NCBI GenBank assembly: GCA_002914805.1
Contig: JXTB01000001.1
Span: forward strand, 2,998,119 to 3,062,118
Reading direction: 5' to 3'
Source: Parasponia andersonii
Lineage: Eukaryota; Streptophyta; Magnoliopsida; Rosales; Cannabaceae
Length of the DNA stretch: 64,000 bases
The position numbers and the translations under genes were made by a program. The notes beneath the pieces are model-generated. The model saw nothing but the letters and a program-made list of their open reading frames with translations. It searched no databases and was not told where the DNA came from. Positions 52,776-64,000 of the stretch are shown piece by piece (the stretch's first letter is position 1; each line of letters starts with the position of its first letter).

Positions 52776-53296
52776 TGTTGAATGGTGTGAATGGTCAAAT
52801 AATGTGGCTGAGACCACATTCAACGTCATAGCCCATGTGAAGGAAAGAAGAAAAAAGGGGGAAAAGGGAGATGTCTTGATCAGACGAGGGTGAAGGATTT
52901 ACTTATAAATACCTCTCACCTCAACTTATAAATTCCTCCCACCTCGACCTTATTTGTATCTTATTCTTAATATATCCTCTTCATTCTAAGAGAAAATTCA
53001 AGCTTAGGAATTTCTCTTAGTGTTTTACTTGTTTTTTCTCCTAAATTATTTCGAAAGTGTGTTTTCTCCTATTCCAAAAAAGAAAAATTAATTTATTTTC
53101 TTCTTATATTTAGAGAAAAGTGCGTTGTAATCTCTTTTTCATATGAAATTCTTCACAGTTTTGTCCATAGACGTAGCCTAAATCGGATGAACTACATTAA
53201 ATATTTTATGTACCTTATTTTTTCCATTTTACCCAAATTTTCTTAACTCGTATTTGAGCTGCGTGTTGTCACTTTCGTAAAGTTGATATCCTAACA
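52776..53296 (+). repeat. 5' LTR of the copia element
   Basis: 521 bp. A TATA-like ACTTATAAATACCTC at about 52911, followed by a second ACTTATAAATTCCTC about 25 bp later, suggests a small duplication at the promoter. No tRNA-iMet primer site follows the LTR end; the next bases are GTGACACTTAAGCC, so the primer site is mutated or unusual. Confidence 0.88.
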
Positions 53297-53404
53297 GTGA
53301 CACTTAAGCCATTAGTTAGAGTACTATTCATATATATACTATTCATTTGTATGGTACTATTCACATACGCAACATATACAACACTATTTATATACAATAA
53401 AACA

Positions 53405-54225
53405 ATGGTAACTGAGCACGTCATGGTGAATAAAAATGACGGCGAAATTCGATATTGAGAAGTTCCATTGGAACAATTTCTCTCTGTGAAAAATGAAAAT
53501 AGAGACTTTCTTGAGAAAAGATAATTGGCTAATAGTAATTGGAGAAAGACTTACTAAGATTATTGATGATAATAAGTGAGATGAGATTGATGGCAATATT
53601 GTCGCTAACTTACATCTGGTGCTAGCAGATGGAATTCTGTCGAGTATTTCAGAGAATAAATCAGCCAAAGAGATATGGGATACACTAATATCATGCCAAG
53701 TCACTTCATAACAAAATTTTCTTAAGGAAAAGGCTTACATCCATCGGATGGCAGAACCAATAATAGTGACTGACCATATAAATACCCTCAACACTCTATT
53801 TTTATATCTCATAGCAATGGAGCATAAAATAAAGGATAATGAACATGCAAAAATCTTACTTCAGAGTCTACCTACTTGGTATGATTAGCTTATCATAAAT
53901 ATGATCAGTAATACTATAATTCTAGTTTTCAATGATCTTACAACTGCTATTTTTGAAGAAAAAAATTAGCGTAAAAATAAGGAAGACGGAATAACAAGTT
54001 CATAATAAGTAGAGGCTTTGATAATAAAAGGGAGATCAACGAAACATGGCCCTAGTGAGAGTCAAAATCATGGTAGATTAAAGTCAAGAAATAAGAAGAA
54101 TATCAATTGTTATTACTGTAGCAAGAAAGGGCACGTCAAAATAGAGTGTTGGCAACTCAAGAAAAATAGAGATTCTAGAGTGAAGGATCCTGACTCATCA
54201 AATGTTCAGGGAATGTTATAAGTAC
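53405..54225 (+). pseudogene. gag of the copia element
   Basis: N-terminal copia phrase FDIEKFHWNNFSL..KMKIETFLRK (from about 53449), a later LQSLPTWYD (about 53863-53890), and the zinc knuckle CYYCSKKGHVKIECWQ (about 54108-54155), which is intact. Several stops and frameshifts, e.g. near 53575, 53710, 53888 and 54006. Confidence 0.8.
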
Positions 54226-54660
54226 TTCAGATGATGGAGAAATCTTGTACAATGAAATAACAACATTTTCTAAGTATAGAAGGCAACTCACTATTATTTG
54301 GTTAGTAGATTCGAGAGTAACATGCACATGACTTCTCACAGAGAGTGGTTTCACACATATAAATCTATCTCTGGAGGATCTAAGTTCATGAGATAACGAT
54401 CATATCTTAAAGATCGCAAGGATTGGTACCATCAAGATGAAAATGTACGATAATACTATTCATATTATTTAAGAGGTGCGATATGTGAAAAGCTTAAAGA
54501 AAAATCTATTGTCTTTGGAACAATTAAATAATCTTAGTTACGAAACCCATGTTGAGAATGGAATCATAAAGGGTGTACTTGTAGTAATAAAGGCAGAGAA
54601 GATTGTAGTGAATCTTTACATGCTTAAAGGAGATACAATAGATCGATATAGATGTCCGTA
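54226..54660 (+). pseudogene. Protease and pre-integrase region of the copia element
   Basis: The active site reads WLVDSRVTCT near 54299-54330, where copia has D-S-G-A/C-T, so Gly is lost. The gag-pre-integrase stretch follows (VRYVKSLKKNLLSLEQLNNL near 54475-54530), a recognisable RYVPxLKxNLLSLGQL pattern. Confidence 0.75.
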
Positions 54661-55545
54661 AGATGAGTTAGATATCTTATATCTTTTATTAATGATTACT
54701 CTAGGAGATGTTGAGTATATCTTATCAAAAAAAATATAGATATATTTCTTATCTTCAAAATATTCAAAACGTAAATAGAGTTTGAATCTAGAGATAAGTT
54801 CAAGTATTTAAGGTATAGATGAAAGTTCAGAACATCTAGTTGTAGAAGTAAAATGGTTCTAGACCTGGTTGACGCTAGAATTTGGCAAGTATTGATGATA
54901 TTCCTAAGATGAGCTAGATACCTTATATCTTTTATTGATGAATACTCCAAGAGATACTAGGTATATCCTATAAAAAAAAATGGCAGATATATTTCTAATC
55001 TTCAAAATATTCAAAGCGCGAATAGAGTTTGAATCTAGAGATAAGATCAAGTATTTGAGGATGGACAATAGAGGAGAATATACAAGGGATGAATTTGATA
55101 ATTTTGTCAACAAGAATGTATCAAAAGATAGTTTACAATGACATACACTCCTTAACAAAATAGAGTGGCACAGGGGATGAATAGACCTTGTTGGAAAGTA
55201 TAAGAGTAATGTTAAGAGCTGCAGGTCTACCCAAGACATTTTGGGTGGAAGTAGTCAAAACTGTTTGTTATGTGATCAATCGATCTACATTAACTATAAT
55301 TGATCTAAAGATACTGACAGAGATGTGGACTGGTAAGCCAGCTGATTATTCTCACTTACACATATTTAGAAGTCATGTGTATGTGGTGTACAATACTCAA
55401 GAAATCACAAAACTAGAATTAAAGTTCAAAAAGTGTGTATTCTTAGGATATGTTGATGGAGTCAAGGGGTATTGCCTATGGGATCCCACTGCCCATAAGG
55501 TTATCATCAGTAGAGACGTGATATTTGCATAAAATAAATTGCAAG
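54661..55545 (+). pseudogene. Integrase of the copia element, with internal duplication
   Basis: YLIFFIDDYSRY-like and IFKIFKARIEFESRDKIKYL then RMDNRGEYT (about 55000-55080) mark the core. The same segment also occurs 246 bp earlier (54662-54829) in a more decayed form. The C-terminal part 55188-55532 is open: MLESIRVMLRAAGLPKTFWV, YVINRSTLT, FKKCVFLGYVDGVKGYCLWD, ending SRDVIFA. Confidence 0.83.
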
Positions 55546-55799
55546 AGAATAGAGACGATAATAATCTAGAAACTACTACAGTTTAGGTAGAAAATAATAC
55601 TGAAGATTCAGATTCTTCTGAAGTAGAAAAACCAGTCGAGGAAGAGGCTTCTGAAATCTGTCTGTCAACTCGTGAGAGAAGAACACCCGTGTGACACTCA
55701 GATTATATCACTAAGAGCAACATTGCATACTACCTTTTAATAAAAGATGGAGAGCCAACAACTTTCCATAGGGTTACTAAAAGCCTGAATATATCCCTA

Positions 55800-56500
55800 T
55801 GGATGATAGCAATGTAAAAAGAGATTAAAGCTCATCATAAGAACGAGATAAGGGATCTTGTTTTACTACTATAAGAAAGGAAGGCCATTGGTAATAAATG
55901 GTTCTACAAGATCAAGCATGATAGTAATGATCAAGTGGAGGGGTATTGTGCGAGATTAGTGGTAAAAGGATATGCTCAGAAAGAAATTATTAACTTCAGC
56001 GAGATATTTTCGCATGTGGTTCGACTCCTAATAATTAAAATGGTTCTAGCAATGTATGTTATGTTTGACCTACATCTAGAGCACCTAGATGTGAAAACTA
56101 TTTTTTTTCATAGAGAACTTGAAAAAGAAATTTATATACTCCAATCATGAGGTTTTACTAAAATAAGCAAGGAGAACTTATTTTGCAGGTTGAATAAAAT
56201 CTCTATATGGTCTCAAATAGTCGTCGAGGTATAGGTATAAGAGATTTGATTCTTTTATCATAAATCTTGGATACAACAGACTCAGTTCAGGCCACTGCAC
56301 ATACTTCAAGAGGTATAATGAAGATAGTGATTTCATTGTCTTGTTATTGTACATAGACGACATATAGGTAGCAAGTCCCAACAAAGATCGAATACAAGAA
56401 TTGAAGGCATAGTTGGCTAGGAAATTCGATATAAAGGACTTATAATCAGCAAACAAGATTTTAAGGATGCAAAAATATTGAGATAGAAGTAACAGAAAGA
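55800..56500 (+). pseudogene. Reverse transcriptase of the copia element
   Basis: RVT_2-type blocks: AIGNKWFYKIKHDSND, CARLVVKGYAQKEIINFSEI, LHLEHLDVKTIFFHRELEKE, and the catalytic LLYIDDI near 56347-56367 with both Asp kept, followed by a stop. Frameshifts lie near 56155-56270. Confidence 0.83.
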
Positions 56501-56599
56501 TTTGGCTTTCTCAGAAGAATTATTGGAAGAAAATCTTGCGACACTTCAATACGTAAGATTGTAAGCTAATTTCTACCCACTTCAAGTTATCCTCCAATA

Positions 56600-56970
56600 T
56601 ATATCCTAGCAATAAAGTACAAAAGATGGAGATGTCTCAAATACTATATGCATCAACGGTAGAAAGCAGAATATTCGCAATAATATGCACAAGACCAGAC
56701 ATTGCACAAGCAGTGGGAGTAGTTAGTCAATATATAGCGAATCCTAGTAGAGCATATTTGAATACTGTAAAAAGGATTCTGAGGTACATCAAAGGAACTT
56801 TAGATGTCGCATTATATGATGAAGGATTAGAATTTACTGTCAGAGGATATATTGATTCAGATTTTTTATGTAATCTTGATAAACGAAAATCTATTACAGG
56901 CTATGTGTTCACTCTTGCAAAAGGACTTGTAAGCTATGTTGGAATAATGTCCTATAAAACAGTTTATTAT
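56600..56970 (+). pseudogene. RNase H of the copia element, 5' part
   Basis: YASTVESRIFAIICTRPDIA, VGVVSQYIANPSRAYLNTVK, RILRYIKGTLDVALYDEG, GYIDSDFLCNLDKRKSITGY (Asp), VFTLAKGLVSYVGIMSYKTV. Coding stops abruptly at about 56970, where unrelated sequence begins; the rest resumes at 58621. Confidence 0.85.
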
Positions 56971-58198
56971 TTAGACATTATAAATAATATTTATTGGATT
57001 ATTTAGTATCTATTTGTTATTAATAAATTCTATGTTATTAATTTCTATTTCATTTATGTCTCATTGATATACATATGATGTATATGTTTATCTTATGCAA
57101 ACATCTAAAAGATTCCAAGATATAAAATGAGTAATAAAGAATTATTCGTATGATGAGTTCATATGTGGAAGACATTATATTCTTTATTTCATTATGTTTA
57201 AATTAAATTGTTCGCATTCTGCATATTGAAGATGGAATACTTTACTATGCTATAGAATATAGTGCTGTCTATTTAATTGATGAAGTCTCTAATTATCGAA
57301 GTGAGTTTTCGGATAGAAACACTAGTATGTTATAAGAAAGTTATAACAACATTGAACAGGACCTAGTGACTTAGAATTTGAGGTTAAGTATCGTAACTCA
57401 AATTTCTAACTTTACTAATCTAGCACTATTGTAAAAGACCTTAATCCTAGTGATTAATAAACTTACTTTCATATGTTTTGTTTTTTTTGAGTTACTAAAG
57501 GACTAGTTCCGATTTATGGTTCGAACTTCGGTATCTTGGAAGATAAGGTATATGAAATATATAGAACATTTTTCATGATGGACACCATGTATATGATGTC
57601 ACTTTAAGTTTTTTCAAGTACTTGGATAATATAAACTAGGGCCCCGGTATTCACTATGTGAATTTAACTGTGTTGGTATAAGCAGATACAAACACCATAG
57701 TCAACTATTATCCATTAGATGAAAAATGGCAACTCAATGGTAAATATATACTAGAAGGGTAATACGGTAATTTCACCCTATTAGTACGGCATTGTATTGG
57801 AGGTATGTCTACAGATATAGTATATGCTAAATGGATCAAGCTAATTAACTATTAATAAGCTTCACAGAAAAACTAAATGACATTTAGTCTAACAGTACAA
57901 TATTGGGCCTATAGTGGTATGCCCCAATATTAATGGACAAGGTCTAATCATAATTAAGAGTTAATTATGATAATGGGTATATGGTTCATTGGAGCTTGGG
58001 CTTTATGGATCCATCTGCTCCGCTGTCTAGCTTAAATTAAAGCACAATAGTCATTTGATGATCAGTTGAGCCTAACAAGCCCAATAAGCCCATTAAAGGT
58101 TTACAAATAGCTCTATAGTTAAGAGAAAAGTTCTCTAACAACCAGACATAAGTGTTACACGTGAAACACCCCCTTAAGAAGAGAGTGTCACACAAAAA

Positions 58199-58231
<33 letters not shown>

Positions 58232-58620
58232 AGAGAAAATCCGCCACCACTAGGGATTCACTATCCTTCATCCTGGAGAAATCGATTCGAATAGATTGTC
58301 ATCTTGTTCATCTGTGGATCTCTTTGTTGTGAATCAAGAAGGTGACCACTCATCGGATCAATCAAACGGCTTTTGAGAATAGACAGGAAGATGAGAAGGT
58401 TGTGGAGCGAATTCGAGTGTTGTTCTTGTCTAGATCAAGAGTTAATTTATGTTAGATCACGATTCGAAACATTTTGTAAAAAGAAAAATTTTAAACGACC
58501 AATTCTGCTGCATTTTCTTGATTTTACAAAACTATGGTGTTCTTGAAAATGATTTTATGAAAATATTTTCCAGAAATTTATTCCAATAAATACCAGTAAG
58601 CTAGGTTTTCAAACTGCAAA
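56971..58620. mobile_element. 1.65-kb insertion in copia RNase H, unidentified
   Basis: Interrupts the RNase H frame between ..SYKTV and SLSITKAEYIAATQACKEL. Both junctions share TTATTAT (56964-56970 and 58621-58627), consistent with a short target duplication, though the exact length is ambiguous. No coding capacity. Its right half resembles the transcribed end of an LTR (GA repeat, then TGTGGATCTCTTTGTTGTG), so a solo LTR or small non-autonomous retroelement is likely, but the ends are not TG..CA. Confidence 0.55.
58200..58231. repeat. (GA)n microsatellite
   Basis: About 15 uninterrupted GA repeats within the insertion, before GCAGAGAAAATCCGCC. Confidence 0.9.
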
Positions 58621-58975
58621 TTATTATCACTTTATCTATAACAAAAGCAGAATACATAGCGGCTACACAAGCTTGCAAAGAGTTATTTAAGTTCAATAGT
58701 TATTAGAAGAGCTCAGGTATAAACAAGAGAAGATTCCTCTATTTTGTGATAGTTAGAGTGCCTTGCACATTGCAAGAAATCCAGTCTTTCATTCTAGGAC
58801 AAAATACATAGGTGTTTGATATCACTTTGTTTGAGAAGTGGTAGAAGATGGAAGCTTGGACATGAAAAATATTCACATTAAGGAGAACCTAGCAGATACT
58901 TTAATTAAGCCAATCCACACTAACAAGTTCCAATGGTATAAATTATCATATGACCTAACAGATATGTAAGCAGTA
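58621..58975 (+). pseudogene. RNase H of the copia element, 3' part
   Basis: LSLSITKAEYIAATQACKEL (Glu) and, after frameshifts, phrases matching QSFHSRTKHI, VRYHF and NPADTLIKPI up to about 58915. A polypurine tract (AAGTGGGAGA at 59042-59051) follows before the LTR. Confidence 0.8.
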
Positions 58976-59052
58976 TGAAGAATTGAAGAGAGAAAAAAAA
59001 AAAAATTTTAAGTGTGAAGACATGATTAAAATCAAGTTTTTAAGTGGGAGAA

Positions 59053-59556
59053 TGTTGAATTGTGTGAATGGTCAAATAATGTGACTTAGATCACGTTTAA
59101 TACCACGGCACATGTGAAGGAAAAGAAAAAGAAAAAAGAAAAAAGAAAAAGGGGGGTGTATTGATCGAATGAAGGGTGAAAGGTTTATCGATAAATATTT
59201 CTCACCTCAACCTCATTTTGTTTCTCATTCTCAATCTCTTCCTTCTAATAGAGAATTCAAACTTAAGAATTTCTCTTAGTGTCTCACTTATTTTTTCTCT
59301 TAAATTGTTTAGAATGTGTATTTTCTCCTATTTTAAAAGAGAGAAGTTCATTTGTACTCTTCTTGTATTTAGAGAAAAGTGAGTTGTAATCTCCTTTTCG
59401 TAGTAATATTCTTCATAGCCTTGTTCGTGGACGTAGCTTAAATTGGGTAAACCACATTAAATCATTTGTGTGTCTTATCTTTTTCATTTTATCTATATTT
59501 TCTCAATTCATATTTTAGCTACGTGTTGTCACTTTCACAAAACTAATCTCCTAACA
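59053..59556 (+). repeat. 3' LTR of the copia element
   Basis: 504 bp, TGTTGAATTG..CTAACA, followed by TSD CAAAA (59557-59561). Confidence 0.88.
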
Positions 59557-59561
59557 CAAAA

Positions 59562-61615
59562 TACTAACAAGGTAATTAGGACCTAAAGACAAATAATAGC
59601 AAAAGAATATCAACCATAAAAAATGAAAAGAACGAAAGGCAAATAAGCTAAAAATAACAATTAACGTGTTAAAAATCCAACTAGTTAGCTAACAAAACTC
59701 AACAAGTCATAAACAAATTTCAACCAATCAGTTTGATAAAATTTAATCAGTATATAAATCTCAACTAATTAGATGAAAATTAGGGGGGGGGGGCAAATTT
59801 AAGACTTTACAATAAGAAATATGAAATAAAATGAAAACAAAAATTAAAAATAAAAAAAGCATCACTAATGATAAAAACATAGCCCCACAAAATACTACTG
59901 AGCTACTTTCCTCCATTAAAAGGAAAGAACTAGGACCATTTGACTCTATTGGATTTTTTTGTACTGTTTTTGCATAATGAAATTTTTATGATTTAGTTTA
60001 GATAGGTTGGGTATATAAGAGAAGCAGTCTCAATAAGGGTAATTAAGTCTTTTTATTTAAGTGGGGTCCAATTTTGGTTCAAAAAGTTATTCAGAATCTG
60101 ATTAAAAAAAGTTTTTTTGGGGTCAAAAGAGTCCTAGTATGTAGATTTCTCTTAAAAGAAAGGAAATTAGGCTTTTTATGGCATTTTCAGTAAAATAAAA
60201 TTAAAAAAATACAGTGGTATATGTTTTTTTAAATTTAGTATAGTTTTTATTAGAAAAATAATATTTTCTAAAAAATATTAAAAAAATATAATTTTTAAAA
60301 ATAATTACTAATAACTGATAATTAATTTCTACGAATTAATAACTAATAATTATAAGTATTTATAATTGGTGGTTAATAACAGGTAACTAATTTGTAGAAA
60401 CTGATAACTAGTTACTATTTTAAAAATAATTTTTTTCTTAAAAAATTAAAAAGTGATATGTTTCTAATAAAAACAGTAAGGATATTGAAAAAAAAAAAAA
60501 CTCGGCCCCCGTAATATTGTAATTTTTGGGGGCTTTTAGAGGTAAAAGTGTTTACAGCGTGACGATTAGCGGCTATCAACTCTCGTCATATGGGATTTGG
60601 ATCCCGAGTAGGAATCCAAATGACTTTTTTAAGGCTAATTTTCGAGATGACTTTTTTTGAATCATTAGAATATTAGTGAAAAGTAATTTACAGATAATCA
60701 GTATATTAGCTAGTAACCAATGGTCACATGAATATCTGTGATAGATTATAAATATTGTGACTCACTAATACGTTGACTACACGTCACTAACATATTATGA
60801 CGTCTTAAAACAATTAATATAAAAAATTGCTCTTAAAAAGTCAATTTTGTCCAAATTACTCCTAATCAAGCCCTTTCCCCTTGCCATCGTATGTACTGCA
60901 AGGGCCCATGTACTTGGATAGTCAATTTTAAGGTCAATTTTGTATCATATGACAAATGGTGTCCGTTAAGCATGGTAAAATAATTATAAGAAAATCACAG
61001 GGTCTCCTTTATTTTTCTTTTCTTTTCTTTTCTTTTTTATGGTTAAATGATCAATTATATGTATTTTTACACTTAATACATCTACTTATATATGCTGAGT
61101 ATATTAATTTTTATATAAGGAACATTATATTTCATATATGGTACATAATAATCATATTATTTTGTTACAGCATTTGCAAAACGGATTTTTTCATATACTA
61201 ATTTACTTCTCATACAACTATATATGAAGAGTGTAGTTGGAGGTATATAGCTTGGTAACTAAATATTCTTTCTGTTATGGAGATCCTAAAACTCAGATTC
61301 CTCTCCTTTCGAATTACCCTTCTTCCAATTATCAAAAGATAATAATAGTTCTATAATGTCACACGACTTCATAAAGTCAGATCATGAGTAGTCCACCTAG
61401 CAAGTTGCTCAGGAATGATGGCCGTACACGGGTTCCTCATTAACCACAATAGACTTCTTTATTCTTAATTTATAATCCAACATCAAAATGACTTAAATTT
61501 GTAACCATAACCGAATATGCAAGTGTCCATATGTATATACACTAATTAGTAAACCACAAGGGGCTGCCGTGACTCAACTTTGAAAATTTCACAGCCCCTA
61601 GTTTGTACATATCAT
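59562..61615. other. AT-rich intergenic, palindrome-rich stretch
   Basis: No gene. 60190-60500 is a partly self-complementary AT-rich stretch (ATATTTTCTAAAAAATATT.., several TAACTAGTTAC/GGTAACTAA words) resembling 40540-40930, so both may be copies of one MITE-like family. A (TTTTC)n-type run lies near 61013-61037. Confidence 0.5.
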
Positions 61616-61703
61616 GAATCTCGCAATTTAATTATAAGATGGGGAAAGATATAAAGTTAGAATCTCGCAATTTAATTATAAGATGGGGAAAGATATAAAG
61701 TTA
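61616..61703. repeat. 44-bp perfect tandem duplication
   Basis: GAATCTCGCAATTTAATTAT.. (44 bp) occurs at 61616-61659 and again at 61660-61703 without a visible difference, which indicates a recent event or an assembly/sequencing duplication. Confidence 0.9.
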
Positions 61704-64000
61704 AGTATTTTTTTTTTAAGCCATTGGATTACCATTATAATGAAGTGTATGAAAAAATATGCATCATTAATACTCAATATACATACTAAATTTTCATTGG
61801 CTAAATTGATACCTATGCATAGTTAAAAAAAATAATATTGGTGCCACATATATATATATATATATATATAAAAGCCATGATCTTATTATTATACAATGAG
61901 ATCTGATCCATTCCAACGATCGACAAGCCGTTCCAAGTGGTATCACGGCACACCAAACATGATCTTCAAAGAATACCACCTATCAAACTCTCAGTAAAGC
62001 ATTTTCAAAACAATTTTATTAACTTCTGTAGTAATAATTTCAATTAATACCAATTAACTGACAAGTATAATATCGACAAGCGTAGTATCATTCTTTTAAA
62101 TTCACACATTTTTTGTGCCGAGTTTGCAACTGTGCCGAACAAGAGGAGCTATATTATTTGAGAAATCAGTAACGTTTGTAACCATTTGTAATTCTAACAG
62201 TAAAATTTACAAACTATAATCGTAGATAAAATGCATGTCCCTAAGAATACACCAATGGAAATCCACTTTTGTTTTTTTCAATGAGTAGAAGCAAATCATT
62301 CGTCCAATATGCTCAATGATTATTTGGCACGTCATTCAATTAAAATAATTAAAAATTATAAAAGAATTCACTTCTTTTATTTTTTTAGCTTAAAATTAGG
62401 GATAAAATTATTTTAGAAAAAAAAAAAGAAAAAAAAAAACAACAACGTATTTTCATCCATAGCAATAAAATTTAAGCTCACAAAATTCATATATATAGTC
62501 AAACTTAAAGTTTAAAATTGTTTAAATTTTACCTTTCAAACTCAGATAACATAAATCACGAAAATTAAAAACTGTGTTTAAAAGTTGGCATAATTAGAGA
62601 TTTGTCAGATATTACTGATCATTCATTAGTTTTAAATAGTTGCCATTTGAATGGTCTATTTCCAAAGAAGCCTTTTTTTTTATTTTTTCTTTATACCAAT
62701 CGACAATTTTGAAGAGTAAAATCGTCTTTGTCAATTATTATAAATCTCAATTTTTGTTATAATATGTGTCAATCCAGTAAGATTTGAAAGAAAAACATAT
62801 ATTAAACGTTTCACCAAATTTTTCCTTTGCAAAAACGTAAAATTTGCAAAAATATCTTTTTTTCGTTATCCCTTTAAATTTAATGTGTTAAAATCTAATT
62901 TGCACGGAGAAAGGAAGGAAAAAATAAAATAAAAACTAGCCTCGTCAAATGTGATTATTATCGTTACCACATTCAAACGCAATTTAGAAACTTATTGTAC
63001 AAAGGATAATTACTTTATTGAAACCCTAGAAATATCATTATCAAAAAAAAAAAAAAAAAAAAAAAAAAAGAAAGAAGTGGTATAGCACCAATTTCGCTAG
63101 TTATCTAATCAATTGTGACTTTAAGGAAACGACACAGGCAGCGTGGATGAGTTTCACCAGTATCCAACTATTCCCGGCAAATTTGACAATCCCAAACCCC
63201 ATCAGATTCAGATATGAATGAAAATATGTATTTGACGTAAATTCAATTCATCTCATTTTCTTATATCCTATCCAGTTATAAGTTTTTTCATTAGTTTTAA
63301 AATTATGTACGTAATTTCACAGGAATCATATAGAAAACTTCATGATTGATTGGAATTTTTTCTGGTGAGATTTATTCATGCAAATATTTTGTCGTAGCTG
63401 ATATCATGTCATGGAGGAGTTTGATAAGGTTTATTTTTATTTTCACTTTTTGGAAGTGATAAATTGCTATCTTATGTTATTAAATATATTTAACGTCACT
63501 CCTATGTATATATGTAAGGGCTACTAATCCATTAGGTTTTTTTTTTCCACTTATTTATAGTAATTATTTCATCCAATTAAAATTTGTCACACACATTTTA
63601 TATAAAAAATAGAAAGATAATGTGTATTTATTATTTTTTTAATTACTTAAATCATGTTAGCCATTAATAATGATTGACAATTAAAAAAATACTTATAGAT
63701 AGGTAAAAAGAAAATATAATTATATAGGACTATAATCTAATAAATTTTTTTCCTATTTATAGATAGATGTTTTTTTTAATTATTGGATCATTATATAATG
63801 GCTGTCATCATTTGATAGTTAAAAAATAATAATAATAGTAAATATACATTATTTAATGCTATTTCCATATAATATATATATCTATATATACTGATAAAGA
63901 CTCAAATACTAATTTTGTAGAAACAACCGATAGGTTAAAAAAAAAGTATAATTATTCTACTCCTTACTTCCCTTTCTTTTTTTTTTTTGATAAAAAAAAT
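61704..64000. other. AT-rich intergenic with simple repeats
   Basis: No gene or mobile element end could be supported. Simple tracts: (TA)n at about 61850-61871, a poly-A run of 27 at about 63043-63069, and further short poly-T and poly-A runs at 63538-63547 and 63980-64000. Confidence 0.6.

Larger units (their letters stand above)
52776..59556 (+). mobile_element. Ty1/copia retrotransposon, complete ends, heavily degraded
   Basis: LTRs 52776-53296 and 59053-59556 (TGTTGAAT..CTAACA), CAAAA target duplications, and domain order gag-protease-integrase-reverse transcriptase-RNase H, which defines Ty1/copia. The LTRs differ by more than 10% in the stretch inspected, making this the oldest dated element here. 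Internal damage includes a roughly 246-bp duplication in integrase and a 1.65-kb insertion in RNase H. Confidence 0.9.

Noticed and set aside
56178..56456. 92-codon minus-strand frame
   Set aside because: It is opposite the copia reverse transcriptase catalytic region, whose sense frame is recognisable.

Overview
This window is plant nuclear DNA, almost certainly from a eudicot and probably a woody one. Nearly all of it is made of LTR retrotransposons in various states of decay. They surround, and have broken apart, a single recognisable host gene: a terpene synthase (TPS) of sesquiterpene-synthase type on the minus strand. Support for this reading: GT..AG introns, plant LTR-retrotransposon lineages (Tat, Athila, Tekay-type chromovirus, Ty1/copia), target-site duplications (TSDs), a hAT-type non-autonomous DNA element, and long AT-rich intergenic stretches. 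No intact host protein gene, tRNA, rRNA or CRISPR array was found. The species cannot be named from the sequence alone.

Layout. (1) 1-5302: 3' part of a Tat-lineage Ty3/gypsy element (copy 1): degraded integrase, an antisense multi-exon gene, a polypurine tract and the 3' LTR. (2) 5303-10700: old repeats, mainly an Athila-like LTR/primer-site/gag block present as two tandem units of about 1.9 kb. (3) 11467-38308 (minus): a TPS pseudogene read from right to left. Exon 1 is at 38308-38198, exon 2 at 36054-35908 plus 25264-25117, the end of exon 3 at 12166-12026, and a truncated exon 4 at 11621-11467. Exon 2 is split by Tat copy 2 (25270-35907, TSD GTAAG, LTRs of about 643 bp). Exon 3 is broken by a second Tat family on the minus strand (about 12167-24590), whose 5' LTR is missing. 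(4) 38309-41757: non-coding DNA with a hAT-like element (39448-40198, exact 8-bp TSD) and tandem repeats. (5) 41763-51857: a complete but mutated Tekay-type chromovirus with 2.9-kb LTRs and TSD AAAAT. (6) 52776-59556: an old Ty1/copia element with TSD CAAAA, carrying an internal duplication and a 1.65-kb insertion. (7) 59557-64000: AT-rich DNA with small repeats and no gene that I can support.

The most interesting feature is shared by the two Tat families. Downstream of the integrase each carries a convergent antisense gene with its own TATA box, several introns, an N-terminal domain resembling the Pfam family 'putative gypsy type transposon' (PF04195), a low-complexity acidic/basic middle and a C-terminal coiled coil. 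In copy 2 this antisense gene is open end to end: four coding exons, 645 codons plus stop, with phases that agree at every junction. Its own sense gag-pol is full of stops and frameshifts. Tandem repeat arrays lie between the convergent sense and antisense transcription units in the other family.

The sequence also contains assembly gaps: a single N at 891, N-runs at 29541-29793 and 50076-50126. Comparison with the sister copy or sister LTR shows that two of these gaps hide more DNA than their lengths suggest.
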